Assembly (NCBI RefSeq): GCF_018139565.1
Contig: NZ_JAGSPK010000001.1
Coordinates: forward strand, 744,001-808,000
DNA: 64,000 nt
Reading direction: 5' to 3'
DNA from: Cognatundibacterium rivi
GTDB lineage: Bacteria; Pseudomonadota; Gammaproteobacteria; Burkholderiales; Burkholderiaceae_D
Made by a program: the position numbers and the translations under genes
The notes under the pieces: model-generated
The model's database searches: none
Seen by the model: only the letters and a program-made list of their open reading frames with translations
What the model was told of the DNA's origin: nothing
Shown: in pieces, positions 45,589-55,311 of the stretch
How positions within the stretch are numbered: the first letter of the stretch is position 1
How the letters are laid out: every line of letters starts with the position of its first letter

Positions 45589-47718
45589 ATGAATTTATTT
45601 TTTGAAGAATCGGGCGATTTTAAAGCGGGCAGCATGATGTCGCAGGCAGGCGAGGCCTATCAGGTCGAACTGGCGAGCGGTAAGCGCAGCAAAGTCAAAG
45701 CCAAGGATGTGCTGTTGCAATTCGCAGCGCCTGATCCGGTCACACTGATTGAGCAGGCACGCGCCGCTGCTGCAGATATTGACCTCGAATTTTTATGGGA
45801 AGTCGCGGGTCAGGAAGAGTTTGGTTTTGCTGAACTCGGCGCTGAATATTTCGGTCATGCACCGCAACCAGTCGAAGCCGCCAGCCTGATTTTTGCATTG
45901 CATTCGGCACCGGTGTATTTCTACAAAAAAGGCCGTGGCCGTTACAAGGCTGCGCCTGAAGCTGCGCTGAAAGCAGCACTCGCCGGTATCGAAAAGAAAA
46001 AACAGCAATTGCTGATCCAGGCTGGTTATGTCGAAGAGCTGAAACAGCATCGTTTGCCGGAAGCGATGAAACCACTCGCTTTGCAGCTCTTATTCAAACC
46101 CGATAAAAATACGATCGAATACAAAGCGCTGGCAGAAGCTTGCGATGCGTTGCAAATGTCGGCATCGCGCCTGATGCTGGCGACCGGTGGCATCCGCAGC
46201 CCGAAAGAGCTGCATCTGGCGAAATTTTATTTCGAGCATTTCCCCAAAGGTCTGGGCTTTCCGGCGATTACGATACCGGCCTTACCGACCGATTTACCGG
46301 TTGCCGATGTGCAGGCATTTTCGATTGATGACGTCACCACGACCGAAATTGACGATGCGTTTTCCGTTGTTGATCTGGGCGATGGTAAGCTGCGCGTCGG
46401 TATCCATATTGCCGCACCTGCTTTAGGTGTGGCACGTGGCGACGCGATTGATCAGCTGGCGCGGGCGCGCATGTCAACCGTGTATATGCCGGGCGACAAA
46501 ATCACCATGTTGCCGGATGAACTGGTCGACACCTACACGCTTGGTGCCGGGCAAACCCGGCCAGCATTGTCACTGTATGCGACGCTGGACACCACGGACT
46601 GGTCTGTCATCAGTACGGAAACGAAAGTCGAAGCGGTACCGATGGCGTCAAATTTGCGCCACAACGATCTCGATGCGCTGGTGACCGAAGAAAATCTGGC
46701 GAACGATGCTGGCGATTATCCGCATAAAGCCGAGATCGCAAAAATCTGGAAATGGGCGCTGGTGCTGGAACAAGGGCGTATGGCCAAGCGTGAAAGTTTC
46801 GGCATGAAGCCGGAACAAACCAATCGCGTTGATTTCAATTTTTATGTCGAAGATGACGTCGTTAGTATTGTCCGCCGCAAACGTGGTGCACCACTCGATA
46901 AGATGGTGGCGGAGCTGATGATTTTCGCCAACAGCACCTGGGGTAAATTGATGGCGGATCATGGCATCCCCGGCATTTATCGCGCGCAGGGTGTGGCCGG
47001 TGGCCGTGGTCAGGGTGGCTGGGCGGGCCGCATGCAAGTCCGTATGCTGACGCACGCCGCGCCGCATCAGGGCTTGGGAGTGGATCAGTATGCGTGGAGC
47101 ACATCACCGCTGCGCCGTTACACCGATCTGGTGAATCAGTGGCAGATCATCGCTTGCGTACAACACGGCGTGACTGCGCCGCTGGTGGCACCGTTCAAAC
47201 CAAAAGATGCCGATTTATTTGCGATCGTTTCGGGCTTTGATGCAGCGTATTCTGCCTATAACGACTTCCAGACCAATATGGAACGTTACTGGTGTCTGCG
47301 CTGGCTGCAGCAGGAACAGGCACGTCAGGTTGATGCGGTGGTCTTGAAAGATGAGATTCTGCGTTTGGTGGAGATTCCGCTGGTGATCCGTTTGCCAGGC
47401 ATGCCGCAGACCGCCCGCGGCGCGCAAGTCCGACTCGATATTTTGCGCTGGGACGAAGTCGATCTCAGTGTTGAAGCGCGCATACTGGAAGTGTTGGGAA
47501 CAGTGACTGAGATCGGTGAAGACGAAGTGCTGGAAGCCGAAATGGATGCCGAACTCGAAAATGCACTGGAAGATGCGGTCGATGCCTTGCCGGATGATGG
47601 CAACGCTGCAACCGGCAATCAGGATGCGGCAACAGAGGCAAACGGTGCCAGCGATGACGATAGCGACGATAGCGACGATAAACGCGAAAACAATAACATT
47701 CAGCCACAAGCCGAGTAA
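45589..47718 (+). CDS. RNase II/RNase R-family ribonuclease (RNB domain)
   Basis: 3'-to-5' exoribonuclease. The 709 residues have an N-terminal region unlike the cold-shock domains of E. coli RNase II, then the RNB catalytic core near 235-560 with AFSIDDVTTTEIDDAFSVVDLGDGKLRVGIHIA, which holds the metal-binding aspartates. The late YAWSTSPLRRYTDLVNQWQI carries the conserved Arg. The C-terminus is a long acidic tail with a DDDSDDSDDK repeat encoded by tandem 9-bp units. ATG is at 45589 with AGAAG upstream. It overlaps the next gene by one base. Confidence 0.9.
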   Translation: MNLFFEESGDFKAGSMMSQAGEAYQVELASGKRSKVKAKDVLLQFAAPDPVTLIEQARAAAADIDLEFLWEVAGQEEFGFAELGAEYFGHAPQPVEAASLIFALHSAPVYFYKKGRGRYKAAPEAALKAALAGIEKKKQQLLIQAGYVEELKQHRLPEAMKPLALQLLFKPDKNTIEYKALAEACDALQMSASRLMLATGGIRSPKELHLAKFYFEHFPKGLGFPAITIPALPTDLPVADVQAFSIDDVTTTEIDDAFSVVDLGDGKLRVGIHIAAPALGVARGDAIDQLARARMSTVYMPGDKITMLPDELVDTYTLGAGQTRPALSLYATLDTTDWSVISTETKVEAVPMASNLRHNDLDALVTEENLANDAGDYPHKAEIAKIWKWALVLEQGRMAKRESFGMKPEQTNRVDFNFYVEDDVVSIVRRKRGAPLDKMVAELMIFANSTWGKLMADHGIPGIYRAQGVAGGRGQGGWAGRMQVRMLTHAAPHQGLGVDQYAWSTSPLRRYTDLVNQWQIIACVQHGVTAPLVAPFKPKDADLFAIVSGFDAAYSAYNDFQTNMERYWCLRWLQQEQARQVDAVVLKDEILRLVEIPLVIRLPGMPQTARGAQVRLDILRWDEVDLSVEARILEVLGTVTEIGEDEVLEAEMDAELENALEDAVDALPDDGNAATGNQDAATEANGASDDDSDDSDDKRENNNIQPQAE

Positions 47719-48647
47719 TGAACAGCGCGACAGAAAAGACAGATAGCATGCCCATGAAATCCGTGTTTGATAATTTGATACTCACGATTGCGGTGACCAT
47801 TTCCGTAGTCGTTCATGCGGCATTGCTGCTGGTTCATTTCGTCGCGCCCAAACCCGCAGAAACGCAAGCGGCAGACCCCGGGCTGGAAGTGATTTTGGTT
47901 AATTCCAAACATGACAGAAAGCCGCTGAAAGCAGATGCGCTGGCACAAGCCGATCTTGACGGCGGCGGCGCGCATGACAGCGGTCGCAGTAAATCGCCGT
48001 TGCCGGATATGAACCGAAGCGAAGATGGCGACAATATCCGTACCGCCACCAAACGCATAGAAGAGCTGGAACAGCAGCAACAGCAATTGCTTGATCAGGC
48101 CAAACGTAAAGAAAATTTCCGCTTGCCGCAGCAAGAAAAGCGTCGCCTTGATGACAGCCGTACGCCAAATAAAGGCAGTGATGATCTCGATACCAGCAAA
48201 GCTTTAGCCCGGATGGCAGCAGAGATTTCACAGACTATCGAAGATCAGAATAAACGTCCGCGTAAAACCTTCATCACGCCAAGTACGCAAAAAGTTGGCT
48301 ACGCGATGTATTACAAAGAGCTGCAAAAACGCATAGAAGATTTCGGCACCCTGAATTTCCCGCAAAAAGACGGGAAGAAACTGTACGGTGAATTGATTGT
48401 GTATATCCCGATTTTTCAGGATGGCACCATTTATGAAAAAGAAGGCGGCCCGCGCATAGAAAAATCGTCCGGTAATAAAGCACTTGATAAAGCCGCGTTG
48501 CGTATCGTGCGCAGTGCCGCACCGTTTGGTAAGTTTCCGCAAAACATGCGCTCAGACGATAAAGACGATTTATGGGTGGTGATTACCCGTTTCAAATTCA
48601 CGCGCGATCAACAGTTAGAGACAGAATTGCGCGGAGGTAAAAAATGA
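47718..48647 (+). CDS. TonB-like energy transducer protein
   Basis: Inner-membrane anchored periplasm-spanning protein of the TonB/TolA type. The 309 residues have one membrane segment near 19-43 (NLILTIAVTISVVVHAALLLVHFV), a charged, Gln-rich coiled-coil region near 110-150 (RIEELEQQQQQLLDQAKRKENF) and a C-terminal TonB-like domain (LYGELIVYIPIFQDGTIYEKEGG...ALRIVRSAAPFGKFP). No ExbB or ExbD gene is near. It overlaps both neighbours slightly, so it is in one operon with the RNase and aroE. Confidence 0.88.
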   Translation: MNSATEKTDSMPMKSVFDNLILTIAVTISVVVHAALLLVHFVAPKPAETQAADPGLEVILVNSKHDRKPLKADALAQADLDGGGAHDSGRSKSPLPDMNRSEDGDNIRTATKRIEELEQQQQQLLDQAKRKENFRLPQQEKRRLDDSRTPNKGSDDLDTSKALARMAAEISQTIEDQNKRPRKTFITPSTQKVGYAMYYKELQKRIEDFGTLNFPQKDGKKLYGELIVYIPIFQDGTIYEKEGGPRIEKSSGNKALDKAALRIVRSAAPFGKFPQNMRSDDKDDLWVVITRFKFTRDQQLETELRGGKK

Positions 48648-49498
48648 CGCAGGCCGCAACACCAGATCACTATGTCGTGATCGGTAATCCTGTTGCGCAT
48701 AGTAAGTCGCCGTATATTCACGCCGCTTTTGCCGCACAAACCGCTCAGGCGCTGGACTATCAGCGTTTGCTGGCGCCGCTGGATGGCTTTGCCGCAAGCG
48801 TGCAGGCGTTCAGGCAACAGGGGGGCAAAGGTGCGAATGTGACTGTGCCATTCAAACTGGATGCCTGCGCGCTGGCAACGCAGTTAACGACGCGTGCCGC
48901 CGCTGCAGGTGCCGTCAATACTCTGCGTTTTGATGGCGATAAAATTTTAGGCGATAACACGGATGGCATCGGACTGGTGACTGACATCGTCCGTAATGCG
49001 GGCGTACAGTTGCAAGGCAAACGTATCTTATTACTTGGTGCCGGTGGCGCAGCACGCGGTAGCTTATTGCCTTTACTGGAGCAATTGCCGGCAGAGCTGG
49101 TGATTGCCAACCGCACCTTATCGAAGGCGCAGGAACTGCAACAACTGGCACAGCAATATGTGACTCAGATTCCGGTTTTCGCGCGCACTTTTTCCGATGT
49201 TGATGGCCATTTCGATGTGATCATTAATGCGACTTCTGCCAGTTTGCAGGATGATGTGCCGCCGCTTGCTGGCAGCTTGTTTGATGCCGGGACGCTGGCT
49301 TACGATCTGATGTATGCCGCGCAGCCAACGGCATTTCTGCGTTTTGCAGCGACGCACGGCGCACAATGTCGCGATGGTCTTGGTATGTTGGTAGAGCAGG
49401 CGGCGGAAGCTTTTTTTATCTGGCGCGGAGTGCGGCCTGACACATTAACGGTGCTGGCTGATTTGCGACAGGCATTGAATCCCACAGCGGAGGCGTAA
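48644..49498 (+). CDS. aroE: Shikimate dehydrogenase
   Basis: NADP-dependent reduction of 3-dehydroshikimate to shikimate. The 284 residues show VVIGNPVAHSKSPYIHAAFA near 12, GANVTVPFKLDA with the catalytic Lys, NTLRFDGDKILGDNTDGIGLV near 88, the NADP loop LLGAGGAARGSLLPL near 128 and INATSASLQDDVPPL near 195. Its start overlaps the tonB-like stop by four bases. The mtgA start shares one base with its stop. Confidence 0.96.
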   Translation: MTQAATPDHYVVIGNPVAHSKSPYIHAAFAAQTAQALDYQRLLAPLDGFAASVQAFRQQGGKGANVTVPFKLDACALATQLTTRAAAAGAVNTLRFDGDKILGDNTDGIGLVTDIVRNAGVQLQGKRILLLGAGGAARGSLLPLLEQLPAELVIANRTLSKAQELQQLAQQYVTQIPVFARTFSDVDGHFDVIINATSASLQDDVPPLAGSLFDAGTLAYDLMYAAQPTAFLRFAATHGAQCRDGLGMLVEQAAEAFFIWRGVRPDTLTVLADLRQALNPTAEA

Positions 49499-50193
49499 TG
49501 AAATTATTACGCCGATTGCTGTTCTGGCTGGTTGCCGTGCCGTTGTTGTTGGTGATTTTGCTGCAAGCGTATTTTCTCTTGCAGATTTGCTGGTGGATTA
49601 ATTTCAATCCTTCTTCCACCAGTTTTATGCGCCAGCAACTCAGCGTGTTGCAGGAAAAAAATCCGGATGCGCAGTTACAGCATAAGTGGGTGCCGTATGA
49701 CCGGATTTCTTCGCATCTGAAGCGCGCAGTGATTGCATCGGAAGACGATACTTTTGTGGATCATGAAGGTGTCGATTGGGAAGCCATGCAAAAGGCCTAC
49801 GAAAAGAATCAGAAAAAAGGCAAAGTTGTTTCCGGCGGTTCCACGATCACGCAGCAACTCGCAAAGAATCTGTTTTTATCTGGTCAGCGCAGTTATCTGC
49901 GCAAAGGACAGGAACTGATCATCACCTATATGCTCGAAGCCTGTATGAGCAAGCGCCGGATATTAGAGATTTATCTGAATTCGGTCGAGTGGGGCGTTGG
50001 TGTATTTGGTGCCGAAGCAGCGGCTCAGCATTATTACCGCATCAGTGCAGCCAATCTGGGTGCGGCACAGTCGGCGCGGCTGGCGGTGATGCTGCCGAAG
50101 CCCCGCTACTTTGATAAAAATCAGGGATCGGGCTATTTGCAGAGACGGACTGAGTTAATTTTAAAACGTATGAATTACGCGGAGGTACCATGA
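49498..50193 (+). CDS. mtgA: Monofunctional biosynthetic peptidoglycan transglycosylase
   Basis: Polymerises lipid II glycan strands at the outer face of the inner membrane. The 231 residues have a membrane anchor near 8-30 and the GT51 domain: VIASEDDTFVDHEGVDWEAMQKA with the catalytic Glu, the GGSTITQQLAKNLFLSGQRSYLRKGQE motif near 115 and KRRILEIYLNSVEWGVGVFGAEAAAQHYY near 155. There is no transpeptidase domain. It directly follows aroE, a frequent pairing in betaproteobacteria. Confidence 0.96.
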   Translation: MKLLRRLLFWLVAVPLLLVILLQAYFLLQICWWINFNPSSTSFMRQQLSVLQEKNPDAQLQHKWVPYDRISSHLKRAVIASEDDTFVDHEGVDWEAMQKAYEKNQKKGKVVSGGSTITQQLAKNLFLSGQRSYLRKGQELIITYMLEACMSKRRILEIYLNSVEWGVGVFGAEAAAQHYYRISAANLGAAQSARLAVMLPKPRYFDKNQGSGYLQRRTELILKRMNYAEVP

Positions 50194-50651
50194 ATTTACA
50201 ACGACAACGTGGTCTGAGTCTGATCTGGATATCTGTTTTGTTTATGTTACTGGGCTTAGTATCGATGGGCTTTTTATATACGATACGCTACGGGCATTTA
50301 CCTATGCAGGATGTCTGGTCGAAATGGGGCAAGTCGGCGAACGTGATTGGTAACGAATTAAAAAATGTGACGGGCATACAGGAACTCAGTCTGCCGGGGC
50401 AGAATAACAGCGGTGTGCGCCAGGCAGCCACGGTTGAGTCCGGTGTACGTCGTTGTACGATTGATGGCAAAACCGTATATTCAGATACCGCCTGTCTTGA
50501 CAGTAATCCGACCAGTAAAAATATCAAGCTTAATGATACGAAGGGATTCGTGAAACCTCCGCCACCGGTTGAGGAAGCGTCTGCCAGCAATGCTGAGCAG
50601 GACTTGCGATTGAAAGCATTGGAAAAAGCCTTGCAAAAGGCACAGCGCTGA
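50190..50651 (+). CDS. DUF4124-like membrane-anchored protein
   Basis: Small 153-residue protein with one membrane segment near 9-31 (SLIWISVLFMLLGLVSMGFLYTI). A periplasmic part contains RRCTIDGKTVYSDTACLD, the short DUF4124-type motif with two Cys that may form a disulfide. The C-terminus is a helical, Ala/Glu/Lys-rich tail. It overlaps mtgA by four bases. The function is unknown. Confidence 0.82.
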   Translation: MNLQRQRGLSLIWISVLFMLLGLVSMGFLYTIRYGHLPMQDVWSKWGKSANVIGNELKNVTGIQELSLPGQNNSGVRQAATVESGVRRCTIDGKTVYSDTACLDSNPTSKNIKLNDTKGFVKPPPPVEEASASNAEQDLRLKALEKALQKAQR

Positions 50652-50804
50652 CAGTTGTAGCGCACATATCGAGCGCACGTTTTTATTGTTTGCGCTGTTC
50701 GCAGAATGGATGCGAACGAAAAAATTTAAGTCAGGCCGGGTTTTGCAGTAATCAGTTCTATGCTGACCCGACCTCATTCTTAGCAGCTTCTACCGGAATT
50801 GCCC

Positions 50805-51779
50805 ATGATTAATGTTTTCGTTTTACACAATGGACGGCTGAGTCAGATTAATATTGAAAATCGTGCCGATCTTGAAAATACTTTGCCGGTGTGGGTTGAT
50901 CTGACAGACCCGAATGAAGAAGAACGCGAATGGGTCAAAAGTATTTACGGCGTGACTTTGCCGGGCGAAGACGAAGTCAAGGATATTGAAGCCTCTGCGC
51001 GTTATTACGAAGCTGATAGCGGTGATCTGCATTTACGCACCGATTTTCTGATCGATGAAAACGAAGACGATGAACCAGCGCGCACGGTGACCGTCGCGTT
51101 TATTCTGGCGCGCGATATTCTCTTTTCTGTACACAATACCGATTTGCCTGTGTTCCGTCTGGTCCGCATGCGTGCCCGTTCACGCCCCGGTTCTATTAAC
51201 GATTACAAAGATGTACTGCTGGATTTGTATGCGACCGATGCCGAGTATTCTGCGGATGCACTGGAAGGCATTTATCAGAATCTGGAAGATGTCAGCCGCG
51301 CTGTGCTGCAAAAAGATTTCAGCGATCAGGACGCCGCTGCTGCATTGAATTCGATCGCGCAAGAGGAGGATCTGAACGGTCGTATCCGCCGCAATATGAT
51401 GGATACGCGCCGTGCCGTCAGTTTTCTGATGCGTGGCCGTTTGCTGAATGCAGATCAGTTTGAGGAAGCGCGCCAGATTTTGCGCGATATCGAATCCCTC
51501 GATGGCCACACCTCATTTCTGTTCGATAAAATCAACTTCCTGATGGATGCCACCGTCGGTTTCATCAATATCAATCAGAATAAGATCATCAAGATATTCT
51601 CGGTCGCCAGTGTGGCTTTCCTGCCGCCGACATTGATCGCCAGTATTTACGGCATGAACTTCAAAGGCTGGTTTCCGGAACTGGACTGGGAGCTTGGCTA
51701 TCCATTCGCTCTGCTGCTGATGCTGGCATCAGCGATTACCCCATTCTGGTATTTCCGCCGGCGCGGCTGGTTGAAATAA
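50805..51779 (+). CDS. corA: Magnesium/cobalt transporter CorA
   Basis: Pentameric inner-membrane channel for magnesium. The 324 residues have a large cytoplasmic domain with long helices (ALEGIYQNLEDVSRAVLQKDFSDQD, IRRNMMDTRRAVSFLMRGR), then TM1 (FSVASVAFLPPTLIASIYGMNF) ending in the selectivity motif YGMNF near 287, a short loop, and TM2 (YPFALLLMLASAITPFWYF). ATG at 50805 is preferred to the TTG at 50799. It stands as a single gene. Confidence 0.95.
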   Translation: MINVFVLHNGRLSQINIENRADLENTLPVWVDLTDPNEEEREWVKSIYGVTLPGEDEVKDIEASARYYEADSGDLHLRTDFLIDENEDDEPARTVTVAFILARDILFSVHNTDLPVFRLVRMRARSRPGSINDYKDVLLDLYATDAEYSADALEGIYQNLEDVSRAVLQKDFSDQDAAAALNSIAQEEDLNGRIRRNMMDTRRAVSFLMRGRLLNADQFEEARQILRDIESLDGHTSFLFDKINFLMDATVGFININQNKIIKIFSVASVAFLPPTLIASIYGMNFKGWFPELDWELGYPFALLLMLASAITPFWYFRRRGWLK

Positions 51780-51847
51780 GCGCTTTGGGATAGCAGCGCA
51801 GCTCAATCCTCTGAGCGCTTGTTCGCATGACTACATCAGCATTGAGT

Positions 51848-52651
51848 TCAGGGCGGTGGCGTTTGCCACCGTTGTTCTATCTTCGCATACGTTCCGTTTG
51901 CTCTGATGGCAACCAAGCCACTGTCGAGTAATTGCGCATAGCGGGTGGCACCCGGCCAGGATTTTGAAAAGCTGACAAACAACTTGTCTTCCAGTGCAAC
52001 CCCGACCTGCTTAATTTTTCCCTGAAATTCTTGCGGATGTGTGACGCGGAGATGATCTGCAACTCTGGTATAGACCAGTGAATAATCCGACCTTCCGCGT
52101 AATAATTTACGCAAATTTGACAGATCAGACGGCGCGGTTTCCCGGATTATTCCAGCATCATTCTCGATGTCGCTGCCGTAGGTATAACCATGCGTGACGC
52201 CTACTTTCTGTCCGCGTAAATCCAGTCTGCTGATAGCTGGTGGCTTATCGTTTTCTCTGGCATAAATTCCGATGACGGCCTTGAATATTGGCTCTTTATG
52301 AAAGATAAACAGCGACGCAAGTTTGGCATCTTGCAAGCTGTCGAAGCAGCCGAGTGCCTGACCAGTTTGTGCCAGCATCAGGCAACGTGAATAAGGAGCA
52401 GATGCAAATCTGACCTGAATACCACCAGCGGCATACGCAGCTTCAATGACATCGGCAGCAAAGCCGCGAATCCTGCCATCTTTTAGTCCGGAATAGGGGT
52501 ACCAGTCATCCTCACCAATCAACGTGATCGTTTCAGCCCTTGCGGAGGTCAGGCTGTTGCCAGTGATAAAAACGAACAACAGCAGCAAACGTAAAAAACG
52601 CAAAAAATGTAAAAAACGCACACTGATGTTGCTTGTACTACGGATCGTCAT
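51848..52651 (-). CDS. Periplasmic substrate-binding protein, SBP_bac_3 family
   Basis: Type II periplasmic binding protein related to amino-acid binding components. The 267 residues start with a signal peptide whose first part is a repeated FLxFLRLLL segment encoded by near-identical 9-12-bp units, with likely cleavage after SARA. The mature part begins ETITLIGEDDWYPYSGLKDGRIRGFAADVIEAAYAAGG, typical of the family, and KVGVTHGYTYG follows mid-protein. No permease or ATPase gene is adjacent, so it is an orphan whose ligand cannot be predicted. Confidence 0.85.
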   Translation of the reverse strand: MTIRSTSNISVRFLHFLRFLRLLLLFVFITGNSLTSARAETITLIGEDDWYPYSGLKDGRIRGFAADVIEAAYAAGGIQVRFASAPYSRCLMLAQTGQALGCFDSLQDAKLASLFIFHKEPIFKAVIGIYARENDKPPAISRLDLRGQKVGVTHGYTYGSDIENDAGIIRETAPSDLSNLRKLLRGRSDYSLVYTRVADHLRVTHPQEFQGKIKQVGVALEDKLFVSFSKSWPGATRYAQLLDSGLVAIRANGTYAKIEQRWQTPPP

Positions 52652-52915
52652 GCAGATATGGTGGGAGATAAAGAATGATCATTATTGATCATCATATTGA
52701 CGTATTTTGATGGAATTACATAGACCTGATTTTCACTTTTCCTGCCCGCTGTATTTTTTCACAATTCAAAGAATTAATACTCGATGACGTTTACATCACT
52801 AATATCACTCATTAGTGACGATCATCGCGTCCATGGGTTATGTATAAAGATGGAAAAAAAGGAAAACCCACGCCAGATTAGTCCGGATGCGCGGGCTTTC
52901 CAGGGGAGGTGGTGC

Positions 52916-54607
52916 TCAGCTGAGCTGTTCTATCTGTGCAACAGACTGACGGTTTTTCACAGATGTGGAACGCGGTACCGCTTTTGTGCGTGATTGCTGA
53001 GCATATGAAGCGTGTTTCGCTGATGTCTGTGATGAACGATGAGTCAGCTTGAAAACTGATAATGCACTGACCAGCGTTGTGGTCTGGGTTTCCAGGCTCG
53101 CCGCTGCGGCGGCTGCTTCCTCTACCAATGCGGCGTTTTGCTGTGTCACTTCGTCCATCAGCGTAACCGCGTCATTGACTTGCAATATGCCTGCACGTTG
53201 CTCTTGTGAGGCTGAGGCAATTTCCCCCATGACGCTCGTAACTTTTTCTGTTGTGGTGATAATTTCCCGCATGGCACCGCCGACATTACTGGTGAGCGAT
53301 GAACCTGTCTGAATTTTTTGCATGGATTCATCAATCAGTTCTTTAATTTCTTTTGATGCAGAGGCGCTACGCTGCGCGAGATTTCGCACTTCCGATGCCA
53401 CGACGGCGAAGCCGCGTCCCTGTTCGCCTGCGCGGGCTGCTTCGACCGCAGCATTCAACGCCAGAATATTCGTTTGAAACGCGATACCTTCGATAATGCC
53501 CGTGATCTCTATCATGCGCTTCGAAGAATGGCTGATGTCATCCATCGTCGCGACCATCTGATCTGAAATTTTCCCACCGCTGCCAGCGATATGTAAGGCC
53601 TCGTTCGCCATGGTGCTTGCTTGTGTTGCATTGTCAGAGTTTTGCGATACGGTGGAAGCAAACTGTTCCATGCTGGCGGCGGTTTCTTCAAGCGAGGATG
53701 CCTGTGATTCGGTTCTGCTGGATAGGTCCAGATTGCCCGCCGCAATTTCTTTGGTTGCCAGCCCGATTTTTTCTGCATTCTTGAGGACATCGCCGACGAT
53801 AGAGTGCAGGTTAATTCTTAACTGTCTCAGCATGCGTAACACCTGTCCCAGATCGTCGGTACGGCTGGTGTTGATTTCGCCGGTCAGATCGCCGCCAGCC
53901 ATAATTTTGCAGGCTTCCAGCGCCCGCCGGCTGGGAACCGTGACGGCCCGGTGAAAGTTGTACCAGGATGACAGTGCGCTGAAAGTGGACAGAAACAGCA
54001 GCCCTGTCAGCCATTGACTTTCAGTCGCCGGGTTTATCGTCACAAAATTGCAGATCAGCGTAAAAATAAAAGAAGTGACCATCAGCGCCGCGGTCAGGGC
54101 GAGGTGATGATTGATGGAGAACCTGAAGCGAGAACGTAAGCGGGCAATAAAATTATTACTGCGAGCGCCACCCTGATGCAGGCGGATATTATTCGGGTTG
54201 CCGTTTTTCAGTTCTGCATACAATTTTTTTGCATCACTGATTTGTTGGGGCGAGGGCTTGGTACGTACAGACATATAGCCTACCGGCTTACCATCTTCAA
54301 TTACCGGTGTGACATTTGCACAGACCCAGTAATAGTCACCATTTTTGCAGCGATTCTTGACGATACCAGTCCATGGTAAGCCGGATTTGACTGTGCTCCA
54401 TAAGTCGGCAAAGGCTTCAACGGGCATGTCAGGGTGACGAACTATATTTTGTGGTGCACCTATCAGTTCATCTGTTGTAAAACCACTGACTTCAATGAAA
54501 TAAGGATTGGCGTAAGTAATGTTTCCTTGTAAGTCGGTGGTCGAGACAATTGATTCTGTATCACTGATAGGATGTTCATTCTGACTGACAGGCATATTTA
54601 AACGCAT
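52916..54607 (-). CDS. Aer-like methyl-accepting chemotaxis protein with PAS domain
   Basis: Inner-membrane chemoreceptor that signals to CheA. Residues 10-115 form an Aer-type PAS domain ([43 protein letters not shown]), suggesting redox or oxygen sensing through FAD. Two membrane segments lie near 165-212 and a HAMP-like region near 215-270. The signalling tip [39 protein letters not shown] lies near 375-420. No CheR-binding pentapeptide is at the C-terminus. AGAGGAATACC supports the ATG at 54607. No other chemotaxis gene is nearby. Confidence 0.93.
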   Translation of the reverse strand: MRLNMPVSQNEHPISDTESIVSTTDLQGNITYANPYFIEVSGFTTDELIGAPQNIVRHPDMPVEAFADLWSTVKSGLPWTGIVKNRCKNGDYYWVCANVTPVIEDGKPVGYMSVRTKPSPQQISDAKKLYAELKNGNPNNIRLHQGGARSNNFIARLRSRFRFSINHHLALTAALMVTSFIFTLICNFVTINPATESQWLTGLLFLSTFSALSSWYNFHRAVTVPSRRALEACKIMAGGDLTGEINTSRTDDLGQVLRMLRQLRINLHSIVGDVLKNAEKIGLATKEIAAGNLDLSSRTESQASSLEETAASMEQFASTVSQNSDNATQASTMANEALHIAGSGGKISDQMVATMDDISHSSKRMIEITGIIEGIAFQTNILALNAAVEAARAGEQGRGFAVVASEVRNLAQRSASASKEIKELIDESMQKIQTGSSLTSNVGGAMREIITTTEKVTSVMGEIASASQEQRAGILQVNDAVTLMDEVTQQNAALVEEAAAAAASLETQTTTLVSALSVFKLTHRSSQTSAKHASYAQQSRTKAVPRSTSVKNRQSVAQIEQLS

Positions 54608-55236
54608 GGTATTCCTCTTTCATGAACTGAGCGGCTGGAATCTCCGCATCCTGTTTGGTTCAACACAAATTCCCAGTACTGCTTTTACAGCTTGAGACGT
54701 AGTGAAAGATTCAATATCAATCTGCGTATCTGATAGAAAAGAATGATGTCACTGACAGGTTAGTGTCAAAGATCAGAGTAACTAAGCAGACGATATGCAT
54801 TAAAAAAACACTCAGAAAGTCAGAGTGCGAAACATTTTCAGTGATCAAAAATTGCTCTTTATCGACTCTACGCCAAGAAAATATTGCTGACAATAAGTAA
54901 ATTTTTCTGCTGGCAAATGGAAAGTTGCTCTGTGGATATGTCACAATTTATTGCGTCGTTATTTACGTGCAAAGTTAAACGCAGTTGAAGGAAGATGGGA
55001 GAGTGCAGTGGCAATCTTTGTTTTTCACAGGCAGGAATGAGTCTTATTTTCTACAAACAAAATGGACTGACTTAACTTTAATTAACGTTTCACGGCACGT
55101 GATGGGCTTAACGTATGACGTTAATCAGACAAAGTGGGCATGCTGTCGTTGACCTGAGGTAAACAATGCGTCCGCAGCAAACGCAGTATCAATAGTCGGC
55201 GATTGCGGTTAACTATTATTGTTGGCTATGTTGGCT
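54608..55236. other. AT-rich intergenic region before the polA 3' end
   Basis: About 630 bases between the chemoreceptor start and the end of polA. I see no convincing gene, tRNA or strong repeat. A short open frame at 54717-54944 on the minus strand lacks a ribosome binding site and any recognisable sequence. The promoter of the chemoreceptor should lie near 54620-54720. Confidence 0.5.
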
Positions 55237-55282
55237 AAATATGCGGCTGCTGGCACGAAATGCTGCCAGCCGCCGCATATTT
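55237..55282. terminator. Long hairpin after polA
   Basis: AAATATGCGGC pairs with GCCGCATATTT and, after one mismatch, GCTGGCA pairs with TGCCAGC, giving an 18-bp stem over an eight-base loop. It lies 30 bases past the polA stop. There is no strong T run, so it may be a processing or weak termination signal. Confidence 0.5.
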
Positions 55283-55311
55283 AAAGGAGGTGTCGCAGAA
55301 ATTAATGCACT

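Noticed and set aside
47650..47690. Tandem 9-bp repeat at the end of the RNB gene
   Set aside because: It encodes an acidic low-complexity tail in frame and needs no other explanation.
52784..52993. 69-codon frame between the binding protein and chemoreceptor genes
   Set aside because: No ribosome binding site, it overlaps the chemoreceptor end and has no recognisable sequence.
54717..54944. 75-codon frame on the minus strand
   Set aside because: No start signal and no domain; probably chance in AT-rich sequence.
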